DNA of 64,000 nucleotides from JBFMFR01 sp040752025 (GCA_040752025.1 JBFMFR010000007.1:120002-184001), one strand, 5' to 3'; counted from the first letter of the stretch, positions 49,440-59,483 are shown. The notes: generated by a model not told the origin, from the sequence alone. Made by a program: numbers and translations.

Positions 49440-52400
49440 ATGATTACAGAAAGAACCAAGTATTTATTCTTTGGCTGGCGGAAAGGCTTACGCCTGCTCA
49501 TGGCGCTGGCGACCCTGGTTAGCAGCGCGGCGCCGGCTTTGATCGGCGTCCAACCCGTAAAGGCTGGCAGCCAGTTTTTGTGGTGGACGGACACGGGCGA
49601 CACCTTTTTTACCTTCGGGGCCAACGCCAGCATCGTGATCGATACCGGCTCACTGGATTTCACCACCGGCTGCCCCGCCCCTGGGATCGACGACAACCTG
49701 TATGCGGCTGCCTTCGTTTACATCATGCCCAGCGGCAGCGTTACTTCTGGCACGATCTTGACTGACTTGTCGACGAATGGCAGGCCCAACACCGTGGTTG
49801 CCTCCAGCGGCGGGGGCTTCGTGGGAGAAACGATCGGCTTCACGCAGCCATCTGGAGTGATCGGGCCGGGAACCTACGCCGTGATTTATGACGAGTGCCA
49901 GGATGAAATCTACGATCCAGGCACCGACTTTTTGCTCGACCCGGCTTTCGAAGTGATCATCCCTGCCGATGTGCCTGCACTGCCATCCATCCAGGCGGTT
50001 AAGGACCTGGCGGTAGCTCGCTCGGATTACTGGTCGGATGCGAAATTTTACCTGAACGCTTTGTTTAAACTTGCCGATTGGATCGATGCGAACGGCGAAA
50101 AGTTAGGCGAAGACCCGTTGGAGAGCATTCACAAACCTTTCACCGCGGCGCTGGAAGTTTACCATGACACCATGGAGCACTTCTTTCCGGACCCGAAAGA
50201 GATTGCCATGACGCAGCTTGCCAACGCCATCAGCCACTGGCAGGGGATCGCCGCAGACCCACCCGATCCGGATTTCGAACAGCTCAGCCCGCTGCAGAGC
50301 CATCCGCTGATCGATCTTCATGCGAATGATGAACTGCTGCAAAGCCTGGCCCTGGTAGGCACAGAAGCAGGGGAGGAAGCGGCCCTGGCGGAGGCTTTGC
50401 TGCGCTCGCTGGAGCGCTACCAGGGTGCAGACCAGGCAAATGACGGCACCTGGGCGCTGGCGCATGCACGCGCAGTCAAAGAATATGCCGACCTGCTCGC
50501 CGACCAGTTCGCCGACTCCGGCGGCGCGGCGGCGGAGGCCTATACGGCCATATCCGCCGATACGCGCCCGCTTGACCAGGCCGCGCTGGATTTCGAGCAG
50601 TTCCGCAGCCGGGTTCATACCACGGGCTGGAACAGCGACGAGCTGCGCTACGCCAAAAACCTGGGGATCAGCGACGCCCAATTGGAAGACATCCAGTCAG
50701 TTTTGGCGGCTGTGGAGGTGGCAGGCTTTACCAAAGCCGGCTTGCTGAACGTGTTGGATGGGATGGCAAATAACGCCGCCGCCAATGCCGCCACGCTTAC
50801 CGCTCTTTCCAGCGCCATGCATGCGGTAATCAGCAGCCTGGAGAACGCCCCCGGCGTCAGCCTGCTGGCGCCCACCGCCGATGCGGGCGGGCCGTATAAC
50901 GGCGTCGAAGGAAGCCCGATCAGCCTGAATGCGCTGGGCTCCACCAGCCCTTATACCAACACGATCAGCGCTTACGGTTGGGACCTGGATGGGGGCGGCG
51001 TCTTCACCGATACCAGCGGTGCAACCCCAAGCTACACGTACCAGCAAGCTTTCGCAGGCTGGCTGGGTGTGAAAGTGACCAACCTCTTCGGTTTCTCGGA
51101 TATCGATTATGCCAAAGTTACCGTTGCCAGCGCCAACCAGCCGCCGGGCATTGCTTCTTTCTTGCCCGAAGACCTGTTCCCCAATGTGATCGTGGGCGCG
51201 CCGCTCAACTTCCAGGCGACTGCCAGCGACCCGGATTCAGACCCGGTCAGCATCACCTGGTTGTTGGACGGCGCACCGGCTGCCAGCGGCGGCGCTTACA
51301 CCTTCGCCCCCACTGCAGCCCAGGTGGGGATGCACGTTATCCAGGCGCAAGCCTCCGACGCGCATCCCTTGGGCGGTTCGGTGCTGCACACATGGACGGC
51401 GACCGTACTGCTTCCCGATGGCGATGGCGACCTGTGGCGCGCCAACGCCGACTGCAACGACTCCGATCCGCAGATCAACCCAGGCCAGGCAGAAGTGCTT
51501 TTCAACGGCACTGATGATGATTGCAATCCAATCACCCCCGATAATGGCAATGCGCCGGTGGCGCTGTTCAATCCGCTGCCCCAGTCCGGCCCGTACAACG
51601 CGGCGCGCTACGAGCACGGCGCCAGCGTGGCAAGCACATCGAATATGTATGAAGTCAATTCATACAAGCTGTTGGACGATGATGAACTTTCCTATAACAG
51701 CCTGCGTACGTATGCCACAGGCGGCTGGGCAAAGGTGCTGCTGGCCGGCGGCGATACCTACCTGATCGACCGCGTGAAAGTTTCCGGATCCAACAACGGT
51801 GAAGCAGTGCGGCATTTCGAGATTGCAGTATCTACTACCACCGACGATGACGCCGCCTTCACAGTGGTGCTGCTTGGGGAAACCCAGCCGGTTCCCGGAA
51901 ACCAGGAGTTCCTGCTGCCCGCCCCGGTGCTGGCAAAATACGTGCGTTACCGCATTTTTGATAACCAGCAGGGCTACTCGTATATTCGCACGCAGCGCCT
52001 GATGGTGATGAGCGGTCAGAAATCGGCCGGCAACACAGTCACCTTCCAGGATGCCTCCAGCGATGTGAACAACGATATCGTCACTCGCCTGTGGGATTTT
52101 GGTGATGGCGCCACATCTACAGAAGTAAATCCAACCCACGCCTTCCCTGGCCCGGGCATCTATACGGTGGCATTGACAGTGACCGACAGCGCCGGGCATG
52201 TGGCTGCCTTCTCATTGGAGCAAGAAATCTTCGATACCAGCGATCCAGATGGGCCAGCGCTGGGTGCGCCCGATAGCCGGGGCACAGATTTTTGGATCAC
52301 ATTTATGAGAAATGGCTCAGCCACGGGCACGACAGAAGGCCACTTACATTTATACATCAGCGGTGAAACGGCGACCAGCGGCAAGGTGACCGTGCCACGC

Positions 52401-53840
52401 CTGAATACCACCGCCGACTTCCAGGTGACGCCCGGGCAGATCACCACGGTGGCGCTGCCCACTTACCTGCGCGCCCAGGGGGAATACACCCGCCCATCGG
52501 GGTTGGAAGACCTGGGCATCCACATCACCGCCGGGGCGGAGGTGACGGTGTATGGTATGAACCGCGCTTCGGTTTCCACAGATGCCTTCACGGCGCTGCC
52601 GACCGATGCGCTGGGCACGAATTACCTGGCGATGGCCTATACCAGCGGAGCGATGGCCTGGTACGGCGGTTCGTCCCAGTTCGCCGTGGTGGCTGTCGAG
52701 GAGAACACCCAGATCACTATCACAGCTTCTACATTCGCTTATTCCGGTCCGCCCAACCCCGGAGACACCTACACCTTGACGATGCAGCGCGGCGAAGTGC
52801 ATCAATTCGTGGCAGATTATACCTGGATAACCGACGGCGACGTGACGGGCAGTTGGATTCGCTCGAATAAACCCGTAGCGGTGTTCGGCGGCAATTCCTG
52901 CGTCTTTATCCCAACGCATACAATGTACTGCGACCATATCGTCGAGCAGATTCCCCCCACATCCACCTGGGGCAAGGAATTCGTTACCGTACCACTGGCA
53001 AGCCGCGCCAACGGTGATACGTTCCGGGTGCTGGCGGCAGAGGATGACACCCATTTCCAGGTAAACGACCAGCCTGCCGTTACACTCAACCGCGGGCAGT
53101 TCTCCGAATTTATCCTGACCGAGGCATCTCACATCGTGGCGGATAAGCCCGTGCTGCTGGCGCAGTATTCCCACAGCTTTGAATTTGACCATTCAGCCGG
53201 CGCTGACCCCTTCATGATGCTTGTGCCGCCTTACGAACAGTTTATGAACGATTACACTGTAATGACGCCCTTATCTGGCTTCACCTGGAATTACATCAAT
53301 TTAGTGGCGCCAGAAATGGCCGTTGGCAGCCTGACTATGGATGGAACAGCCATCCCAGCCGAGAGTTTCTCGCCTGTCGGGAGCAGTGGTTTCTATGAAG
53401 CGCAAATCGCGGTAGACCCCGGCGTTCACCAACTCAGCAGCGCGTCTCCCTTCGGCGTGTTTATCTACGGCTATCAAAATGGACCGGAGTCTTACGGGTA
53501 TCCGGGAGGCAGCGCCCTGGCGCAGGTAGCGAATGCTGCCAGCCTGGAGGTCGAGGTGGACGCCTCTGAACAGGGGGTAGGAAACCAGGTGTGCGCCACC
53601 GCCAGGGTGCTGGACGCCAACTCGCAAGGGATTCCCGGCGTGCGGGTAGATTTTGCGGTGAGCGGCGCCAACAACCTCGCCGGCTCAGCTTTCAGCGATG
53701 CAAACGGAGAAGCGCTGTTCTGCTACAGCGCTTCGACTATCGGAGAAGACAGCCTCACCGCCAGGATGAGCGCGCTGCAAGCGGTGGCCCAAGTGATGTG
53801 GATGGCGAGAATTTACATGCCCCTGATCTGGCGCTCATAG
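49440..53840 (+). CDS. large secreted multidomain adhesin-like protein
   Basis: 1466 aa. Signal peptide (about 1-42); PKD-like domain (about 478-560, DAGGPYNGVEGSPISL); Ig/cadherin-like (about 585-650); a MopE-type Asp-rich motif (about 658-690, DGDGDLWRANADCNDSDPQI); an F5/8-like domain (about 710-860); a second PKD (about 862-925, RLWDFGDGATSTEVNPTHAF); an IgGFc-binding-type region (about 940-1350, GTDFWITFMRNGSATG, TVYGMNRASVSTDAF); and an Ig-like domain (about 1360-1447). It ends RIYMPLIWRS. It is likely a surface adhesin or matrix protein. Confidence 0.8.
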   Translation: MITERTKYLFFGWRKGLRLLMALATLVSSAAPALIGVQPVKAGSQFLWWTDTGDTFFTFGANASIVIDTGSLDFTTGCPAPGIDDNLYAAAFVYIMPSGSVTSGTILTDLSTNGRPNTVVASSGGGFVGETIGFTQPSGVIGPGTYAVIYDECQDEIYDPGTDFLLDPAFEVIIPADVPALPSIQAVKDLAVARSDYWSDAKFYLNALFKLADWIDANGEKLGEDPLESIHKPFTAALEVYHDTMEHFFPDPKEIAMTQLANAISHWQGIAADPPDPDFEQLSPLQSHPLIDLHANDELLQSLALVGTEAGEEAALAEALLRSLERYQGADQANDGTWALAHARAVKEYADLLADQFADSGGAAAEAYTAISADTRPLDQAALDFEQFRSRVHTTGWNSDELRYAKNLGISDAQLEDIQSVLAAVEVAGFTKAGLLNVLDGMANNAAANAATLTALSSAMHAVISSLENAPGVSLLAPTADAGGPYNGVEGSPISLNALGSTSPYTNTISAYGWDLDGGGVFTDTSGATPSYTYQQAFAGWLGVKVTNLFGFSDIDYAKVTVASANQPPGIASFLPEDLFPNVIVGAPLNFQATASDPDSDPVSITWLLDGAPAASGGAYTFAPTAAQVGMHVIQAQASDAHPLGGSVLHTWTATVLLPDGDGDLWRANADCNDSDPQINPGQAEVLFNGTDDDCNPITPDNGNAPVALFNPLPQSGPYNAARYEHGASVASTSNMYEVNSYKLLDDDELSYNSLRTYATGGWAKVLLAGGDTYLIDRVKVSGSNNGEAVRHFEIAVSTTTDDDAAFTVVLLGETQPVPGNQEFLLPAPVLAKYVRYRIFDNQQGYSYIRTQRLMVMSGQKSAGNTVTFQDASSDVNNDIVTRLWDFGDGATSTEVNPTHAFPGPGIYTVALTVTDSAGHVAAFSLEQEIFDTSDPDGPALGAPDSRGTDFWITFMRNGSATGTTEGHLHLYISGETATSGKVTVPRLNTTADFQVTPGQITTVALPTYLRAQGEYTRPSGLEDLGIHITAGAEVTVYGMNRASVSTDAFTALPTDALGTNYLAMAYTSGAMAWYGGSSQFAVVAVEENTQITITASTFAYSGPPNPGDTYTLTMQRGEVHQFVADYTWITDGDVTGSWIRSNKPVAVFGGNSCVFIPTHTMYCDHIVEQIPPTSTWGKEFVTVPLASRANGDTFRVLAAEDDTHFQVNDQPAVTLNRGQFSEFILTEASHIVADKPVLLAQYSHSFEFDHSAGADPFMMLVPPYEQFMNDYTVMTPLSGFTWNYINLVAPEMAVGSLTMDGTAIPAESFSPVGSSGFYEAQIAVDPGVHQLSSASPFGVFIYGYQNGPESYGYPGGSALAQVANAASLEVEVDASEQGVGNQVCATARVLDANSQGIPGVRVDFAVSGANNLAGSAFSDANGEALFCYSASTIGEDSLTARMSALQAVAQVMWMARIYMPLIWRS

Positions 53841-53855
53841 TGCCAATAAAGAATT

Positions 53856-54200
53856 TCAATAAACCAGGATGTGATCAGAGGTTACACTCCATTCGCCCAG
53901 TAAATCCATCGTCCCAACCTGCACGCTTTCGACGTAGGCTTGAGGCTCGAGCCCGCGAGCCTGTGCGCATGTGCCTCAGGTGAACACTTCGCCGCGCCGG
54001 GCAATCGATTTCAACATGCGCTCGATGTTGTAATAGCCATCCGGGGTGGATTGGCGTGCGGCGGCGCACTGCACGCCATCGCCCATCAGAAAGACACGCA
54101 CGTGAACCTCGCGCTTGACCAGGTTCAATGCCAGGCGCAAAGCATTGTAAGGGCGTTCGCTGCCGTAAGGGCCATCGTTGACGATGAAAAGGTAATTCAC
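53856..54200 (-). CDS. DsrE-family protein with in-frame UGA, candidate selenoprotein
   Basis: Read through the UGA at 53976-53978, the gene encodes 114 aa to a TGA at 53856: YLFIVNDGPYGSERPYNALR, then GDGVQCAAARQSTPDGYYN and RRGEVFT-(UGA)-GTCAQARGLEPQAYV. In DsrE-like proteins this place is the first Cys of CGTC, so the UGA would give a U-x-x-C redox motif. Similarity continues in the same frame after the UGA for 40 codons, and a hairpin fitting a bacterial SECIS follows. GTG start at 54200 has AAGGAGG 7 nt upstream. The alternative is a Cys-to-stop pseudogene. DsrE-like proteins handle sulfane sulfur. Confidence 0.7.
53944..53961 (-). promoter_or_regulatory. candidate bacterial SECIS hairpin
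   Basis: GGCTCG-CGGGCT-CGAGCC: perfect 6-bp stem, 6-nt loop with G at loop position 2, starting 14 nt after the UGA (20 nt to the loop). Known bacterial SECIS elements have an apical loop about 16-37 nt after UGA with a G among the first two loop bases. Being inside coding DNA, the stem also encodes A-R-G-L-E. Confidence 0.6.
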
Positions 54201-54497
54201 TGCTTCCTCCTTGGGAAAGTGGCATCACAGGCGATAACAATAAAGCATCTCCTGCAATCTGTCAACCAACAATGAAAATATGCTTGAGCAAAGGAAATCA
54301 CCAGAAAGTATAGTTCTTTTATCCCTCTTGCTGTGCGGGCAGAAGGATTCATTTATCGCGATTAATCGTTCTTATTTCCCTCTTGCAAGCGTATGGGGAG
54401 GGATTTACTTCCGCTTTCATTCGGTATAGACTGATCGCTATGTTGATTGCGTGATCGATGGATTGTCTCTACCTGCAGACAGAAATGAAGGTAAAAA
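54201..54497. other. 297-bp intergenic region
   Basis: No gene. It holds a short direct repeat CCCTCTTGC (near 54330 and 54381) and TATAGACT near 54425, which may be the -10 of the gene at 54498. No strong terminator is seen. Confidence 0.35.
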
Positions 54498-56729
54498 ATG
54501 ATTTCACTAAACAGGTTCTTCTATCAAATATGCAAGATTGGCGGTGGATTGCTTGGATTACTTTTCATTCTCCACTCGATCTGCCCGGCGCCGGTCACAA
54601 CAGCAGTGCGCCAGGATCAAACAAGCCAGATCGCCTATAGCTTTAAGTCGAGTCATCACATCCTGGGTTTCACCGCGCAAGGCGTTTATGCCGCCGGCGG
54701 CAGCCACGCCCTGCGCGTCGATTTCCTGGGCGCCAACCAGGTTCAGCCCCAGGCAGACGCTGCCGCCAGCGCCGATAACCGGGCGGCGTCGCTGGGGAGC
54801 GTGACCTATTCGAACCTCTGGAAGGGCATCACGCTGGTTTATGAACGCGCCGGAAATAGCATTTATGCGACAACTTATACCATCGCCCCCGGCGCCAACC
54901 CCAGGCAGATCCGCCTGCGGTATAACGCGCCGGTGGCGTTGAACGAAAATGGCGCGCTGACCATCGCCTTCGAGAACGGAACGTTCACCGAGAGCGCGCC
55001 GGTCGCCTGGCAGGAGGTTGAAGGGCAGCGAATGCCTGTGAAGGTGGGATTCAGCGTACGCGGCCGGGAGGTGAGCTTTGCCCTTGGCAACTTCGATCCA
55101 GGCCACATGCTGTATATTGATCCCTCGCTGGTATGGAACTCTTTCCTCGGCGGAAGCGGCTACGATTTGGGGGAGGCGATCTCAGTGGACAACAGCGGAA
55201 ACACGTATGTGGCGGGAACCAGCGACGGCGCCTGGGGCAGTCCTGTGCGCGCCTACTCCGGCTCTTATGACGCCTTCGTCGCAAAATTGAATTCATCCGG
55301 GTCCCTGGTCTGGAATACATTCCTGGGCTCAGGTGTGGACGACCTTGGCTGGTCGATCCTGATCGACAACAACAGCGGGGAGATATTTGTGCTGGGCAAC
55401 AGCACCGCTACCTGGGGCAGTCCGGTGAGGGCTTACTCTTCTGGCAGAGATATTTTTGTCGCCAAACTGAATTCCTCCGGCGGCCTGCTGGCAAACACCT
55501 TTTTGGGCGGGAGCGGAACAGATTATGGGAAAAGTATCTCAAACGATTCCTACGGCAATCTCTACATATCCGGCAACAGCAACGCCAGTTGGGGAACTCC
55601 CCAGAGGGCGTACTCTGCGGGCGCTGATGGATATGTCGCCAAGCTTAGCTCCGCCCTCGCGTTGAGTTGGAATACCTTCTTGGGTGGGAGTGGTTACGAC
55701 AGGGCCCTTGATATCGATGCGTTGAGCAATTATGCGATCTATATCGCCGGCGAAAGCAGCGCTACCTGGGGCAGCCCGGTGCGCAGTTATTCTGGTGATG
55801 ATGATGCTTTTGTTGCCCTGTTAGACGAAAACGGCAGCCTGACCTGGAACACCTTCCTGGGCGGTGGGAATGATGATTACGGCTACGGCATTGTCGTCCC
55901 GAACGCAGTGTCAATCTACGTAACGGGTTACAGCTTGGCCACCTGGGGCAGCCCGGTGCGCACCTTTACCGGCAGCTCGTTTGCTGATGCTTTTGCCGCC
56001 AAACTCAATGCCTCGGGTTCATTGACCTGGAACACTTTCCTGGGGGGCAGCGCGGAGGAATATGGTCATGATATAGGGGTTGACGGGAGCGGCAATATCT
56101 ACGTGGTAGGGGAGAGCGGCGCTTCCTGGGGTAGCCCCCTGCGGAGTTACACAAGCGGGGGCGACGCATTTGCCGCAAAATTGAGCTCATCCGGCGCGCT
56201 GCTTGCGAACACCTTCATGGGCGGCAGCGGTTGGGATCGGGGCAATGATATCGCCGTGGATGGCAACCGCAATGTGTACCTGGCAGGTTCCAGCACCGCA
56301 ACATGGGAAAACCCGGTGCGTGGATATTCCGCCGGGGATGACGCATTTGTTACCAAAGTGGACCTCGAATCGCCGGTGGTCCAATCCATCACGCTGCTCA
56401 GCCCAAATCCAACCAGCGACCCCACAGTGTTGTTTCAGGTTAATTTCTCCGAGGCGGTCAAGAATGTGGATATCGGCGATTTTGGACTGTACACGACTGG
56501 CGGTATCTCGTTTGTATCCATCGCCAACGTATCGCTTGCGATCGGTGGAACCCATGCCCTCGTTACCGTCAATACCGGAACGGGCAACGGCACGATCCAG
56601 TTGCGCGTGATGGGTTGGGCAAATATCTGCGACTTGGCCGACAACCTGGTCAGCAACATTCCCTACCTGAGCGGGCCAACCTACACAGTTAATAAACCCG
56701 CACTGTATTTGCCATTGGTTTTGCGTTGA
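54498..56729 (+). CDS. secreted SBBP-repeat beta-propeller protein with YLPLV end
   Basis: 743 aa. Signal or anchor region (about 1-40), an N-terminal beta domain (about 45-210, SLGSVTYSNLWKGITLVYER), then about eight SBBP repeats of ~55-60 residues built on WNTFLGGSGYD, VDNSGNTYVAG, WGSPVRAYSG and DAFVAKLNSSG. A short Ig-like region (about 640-720) follows. It ends ALYLPLVLR. Typical of cell-surface proteins; binding partner unknown. Confidence 0.8.
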   Translation: MISLNRFFYQICKIGGGLLGLLFILHSICPAPVTTAVRQDQTSQIAYSFKSSHHILGFTAQGVYAAGGSHALRVDFLGANQVQPQADAAASADNRAASLGSVTYSNLWKGITLVYERAGNSIYATTYTIAPGANPRQIRLRYNAPVALNENGALTIAFENGTFTESAPVAWQEVEGQRMPVKVGFSVRGREVSFALGNFDPGHMLYIDPSLVWNSFLGGSGYDLGEAISVDNSGNTYVAGTSDGAWGSPVRAYSGSYDAFVAKLNSSGSLVWNTFLGSGVDDLGWSILIDNNSGEIFVLGNSTATWGSPVRAYSSGRDIFVAKLNSSGGLLANTFLGGSGTDYGKSISNDSYGNLYISGNSNASWGTPQRAYSAGADGYVAKLSSALALSWNTFLGGSGYDRALDIDALSNYAIYIAGESSATWGSPVRSYSGDDDAFVALLDENGSLTWNTFLGGGNDDYGYGIVVPNAVSIYVTGYSLATWGSPVRTFTGSSFADAFAAKLNASGSLTWNTFLGGSAEEYGHDIGVDGSGNIYVVGESGASWGSPLRSYTSGGDAFAAKLSSSGALLANTFMGGSGWDRGNDIAVDGNRNVYLAGSSTATWENPVRGYSAGDDAFVTKVDLESPVVQSITLLSPNPTSDPTVLFQVNFSEAVKNVDIGDFGLYTTGGISFVSIANVSLAIGGTHALVTVNTGTGNGTIQLRVMGWANICDLADNLVSNIPYLSGPTYTVNKPALYLPLVLR

Positions 56730-56828
56730 TAATCCATCTGCACCCCCAGCCGGTCGACAGAATACTGACGGCCGGCCACAGACATGTCATTAGTTTGTAG
56801 AACATAAGCCATCGAAAGGAGAAAAGAG

Positions 56829-56984
56829 ATGAGCACGCACTTTGCAGGGACGGGCAATCCATTCTCGACAGGCCCGATCCATCACGGCGAGACGGTCGTG
56901 GACATTGGCTCGGGCGCGGGGTTCGATTCACTTTCCGCGCTCGCAAGCCAGCCTGAAAGCATCGCTGTTATGAAATTACTCTAG
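56829..56984 (+). pseudogene. truncated SAM-methyltransferase (arsenite-methyltransferase-like start)
   Basis: 51 aa: HFAGTGNPFSTGPIHHGETV, then VDIGSGAGFDSLSALA, i.e. motif I of ArsM/UbiE-like methyltransferases, followed by an unrelated end and TAG. The remaining ~200 residues are missing. It has a good ribosome site (AAGGAG), so a short product could be made but not an enzyme. Confidence 0.6.
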
Positions 56985-57030
56985 GATCTAACGGCTCTTA
57001 CCCAAACAGAATACAGGAGAAACCCAATCG

Positions 57031-57915
57031 ATGGAAAATTCAGAATGGACGCAAATCCTCACCCCCCTGCTGACCCTGGCGCTCCAGATGGAGGCCGAGG
57101 GGCAGTATAACCTGGCGAAGCTGGCGCGGGCCGCCGCCGATGCTTTGAGCCGCCGGGCAGCCTACCGACAGGCCGGGCCAATCGATAAAGCAGAACTGGC
57201 TGAAGCGCTTGGCAAAGCAGCCGCAGAATTACCCGGGTTGGGCATGAGCGCTGAGCTGGCGGCAGCATTCCAGCAAGGCGCGGCTGCACTCGTCCAGGGC
57301 CGGCTGCCATCCATCAAAGAAACGCCGCACCCATATGTCTGCCGCACCTGCGGACACCTGGTTTTGGGCGAGGCAGCGGAAAAATGCCCCACCTGCGGGG
57401 CATGGCCGGAGACTTTCCAATGGTTCCCCCCGATCTACTGGCTCGAGGCGCTCGACCCCTTTGCCGCCCTGGAAAGGTTACGCCGGACGCCCGAGAAGGT
57501 CAGCGCGCTCCTGGAGGGATTATCTGAACATGCCATGACCATACAGCCGGCGGATGGCGGCTGGGCAGTGCGCAACATCATCGCCCACTTACGCGATGCG
57601 CAAGGCGTGCTGGAATACCGGCTGGATTTGTTCCAGAAACAGGAGCGCCCCATCCTGGAGTCGAAAGCGGTCTTCGAATGGGCGACGCGGGAAGAAGAAC
57701 GCCCGCCGTTTACGCGTGAAATATTCGAGAACTATCAGGCAACCCGCGCCAGGATCATCGCCAGGCTGGAGGCGCTGCCGCTTGCAGATTGGTGGCGCAG
57801 CGGCTACCACGAAGAATTTGGCGTTGTCTCGATCAAGCAGCAGGTGAGTTATTTCGCTTCGCATGAGCTGACCCATCTGCCGCAGATCGAAATGCTGCGA
57901 GAACGCGTCCTTTGA
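57031..57915 (+). CDS. rubredoxin-like plus DinB-fold fusion protein
   Basis: 294 aa. An N-terminal helical part (about 1-90), a rubredoxin-type metal knot (about 103-128, YVCRTCGHLVLGE and KCPTCGAWPETFQW, four Cys), and a DinB/YfiT-like four-helix domain (about 150-290) with His in NIIAHLRDAQ and the SHELTHLPQIE pair. This could bind iron or zinc at one site and a metal at the DinB site. A redox or thiol-transfer role is plausible but unproved. Confidence 0.7.
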   Translation: MENSEWTQILTPLLTLALQMEAEGQYNLAKLARAAADALSRRAAYRQAGPIDKAELAEALGKAAAELPGLGMSAELAAAFQQGAAALVQGRLPSIKETPHPYVCRTCGHLVLGEAAEKCPTCGAWPETFQWFPPIYWLEALDPFAALERLRRTPEKVSALLEGLSEHAMTIQPADGGWAVRNIIAHLRDAQGVLEYRLDLFQKQERPILESKAVFEWATREEERPPFTREIFENYQATRARIIARLEALPLADWWRSGYHEEFGVVSIKQQVSYFASHELTHLPQIEMLRERVL

Positions 57916-57939
57916 GATTGGCGCTTAACAGGAGAAAAT

Positions 57940-59070
57940 ATGCACAAGATCATCAGTTTCACTCTGGTTCTCATCTTTACCGCCGCGTGTACAACGGCGA
58001 CTGCCGCCCCAACAACACAACCTCTATCCGTCTCTACCACAGCAGTCACACTGCCTTCTGCCATTCCCACGAACACACCATCTCCAGAGATTCTCGCCTC
58101 GCCAACGCAGCCTCCTGCCACTGCCACCCCGATACCGCCGACTGCTACACCAGAACCCATTGGAGATGGAATTCACTGGACGAAGCATCTCGGCAACCCG
58201 GTCTTGGAAGTGGGGCCGGATGGCGCCTGGGATGACACGTTGGTAGGCGAGCCACGTGTCCTGCGCACCGCTAATGGCTTTTATATGATCTATGCCGGCT
58301 TCGATGGCACCAGAAGTGGAGAGAAATTCTCGCCTTTTTATGGCTATGGATTGGGCGCTGCTTCTTCCAGCAACGGGACTGCATGGGAAAAGCTGGTCAG
58401 CGCGCCGTTGCTATCACTCAAGGGACAGGAATTTGGCATGCTCTGGCACGGTGGGGTATTCGAGCAGGAGCAGTACATTACATACTATTCCCTTGGCTCC
58501 ACGCGCAGCGGTCGAACAGGCACCCGTATCTATCGCGCCACCTCACCCGATGGGCTGACCTGGACATCCGATCCAAAGCCAGTCATTGATCTGGGCAAAG
58601 TGGGCAGTTACGATGATTACGATGTATATGCTCCCTGCATTTTGATCGAAGATGGCATCTACAAAATGTGGTATACCGCGCTTAGCGAAAAAGCAGGCAC
58701 ATCGATCTCCTATGCCACCTCCCCCGACGGTATCACCTGGACAAAATATGAAGGAAATCCGGTGTTGGCCCAAAAGGGCGCGTATTATCCGGCGGTGCTG
58801 AAAATTGAAAGCACCTACATGATGTGGTACAGCCTCCCCAATGCCGCCGATGATAAACACGTTGCCATCTTCCTGGCTACCTCCAGCGATGGCATTGCCT
58901 GGAACCAACATCCAGATAACCCGGTGCTGCTACGCGGCCAGGCAGGTGACTGGGACAGCGAAAGCGTCTTGGAACCCAGCGTTTATTTCGATGGACGCGT
59001 CTTTCATATGTGGTTCACTGGCGCTGCCGGGCCGTTTCAAGAGAAAATCGGTTACGCCACCAGCCCGTAA
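57940..59070 (+). CDS. lipoprotein with glycosidase-like five-bladed propeller
   Basis: 376 aa. Lipobox IFTAAC (Cys18), a Thr/Pro-rich linker (to about 65), then repeated blades with DGIHWTKHLGNPVLEVG, GFYMIYAGFDGTRSG, YKMWYTALSEKAGTSISYAT and SPDGITWTKYEGNPVL. This pattern is shared by GH43/GH130/DUF377-type propellers. It is exported and lipid-anchored. Catalytic residues are not clear, so it may bind rather than cut glycans. Confidence 0.75.
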   Translation: MHKIISFTLVLIFTAACTTATAAPTTQPLSVSTTAVTLPSAIPTNTPSPEILASPTQPPATATPIPPTATPEPIGDGIHWTKHLGNPVLEVGPDGAWDDTLVGEPRVLRTANGFYMIYAGFDGTRSGEKFSPFYGYGLGAASSSNGTAWEKLVSAPLLSLKGQEFGMLWHGGVFEQEQYITYYSLGSTRSGRTGTRIYRATSPDGLTWTSDPKPVIDLGKVGSYDDYDVYAPCILIEDGIYKMWYTALSEKAGTSISYATSPDGITWTKYEGNPVLAQKGAYYPAVLKIESTYMMWYSLPNAADDKHVAIFLATSSDGIAWNQHPDNPVLLRGQAGDWDSESVLEPSVYFDGRVFHMWFTGAAGPFQEKIGYATSP

Positions 59071-59141
59071 ACGATGACTCTATTCAGTTTACTGAACGGA
59101 GTTTTCAATTCTTGCCAACAAGATGTGAGTATAGGAGAAAT

Positions 59142-59483
59142 ATGATGACTGAACAAACTATAACTCCTGGCACACCAGCTACAACTTTTCCCACCGGAAC
59201 CTTCACTTATACTGTTGGGGATGCCTCGCCTATCGTGGAATTCGACGGGCATGGCGGGGTGACTGTAACCCTGGATGGGGAGGTCATCGTCACAGCCTCG
59301 TATAAAGTTCTGGGGGATGTGATCGAAGTAGTTGATGAAGGGAGCCCTTACGCCACTCCCGAGTATGGCGTTGGCAGGTACAAGTGGCGACTGGAAGGTC
59401 AGGCTTTGACTTTCTCGGTTATTGAAGACAAATCCAAGGCAAGATTAAAGTCATTCGCTGTGCCCTGGACAAGGAGTGCATAA
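59142..59483 (+). CDS. small beta-rich hypothetical protein
   Basis: 113 aa, no signal peptide. Predicted strands (GTFTYTVGDASPIVEFDGHG, EVIVTASYKVLGDVIEVVDE) suggest a lipocalin- or cystatin-like barrel. AGGAG lies 3-7 nt before the paired ATGs at 59142 and 59145. The family is unknown. It sits between the propeller lipoprotein and OsmC. Confidence 0.5.
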   Translation: MMTEQTITPGTPATTFPTGTFTYTVGDASPIVEFDGHGGVTVTLDGEVIVTASYKVLGDVIEVVDEGSPYATPEYGVGRYKWRLEGQALTFSVIEDKSKARLKSFAVPWTRSA

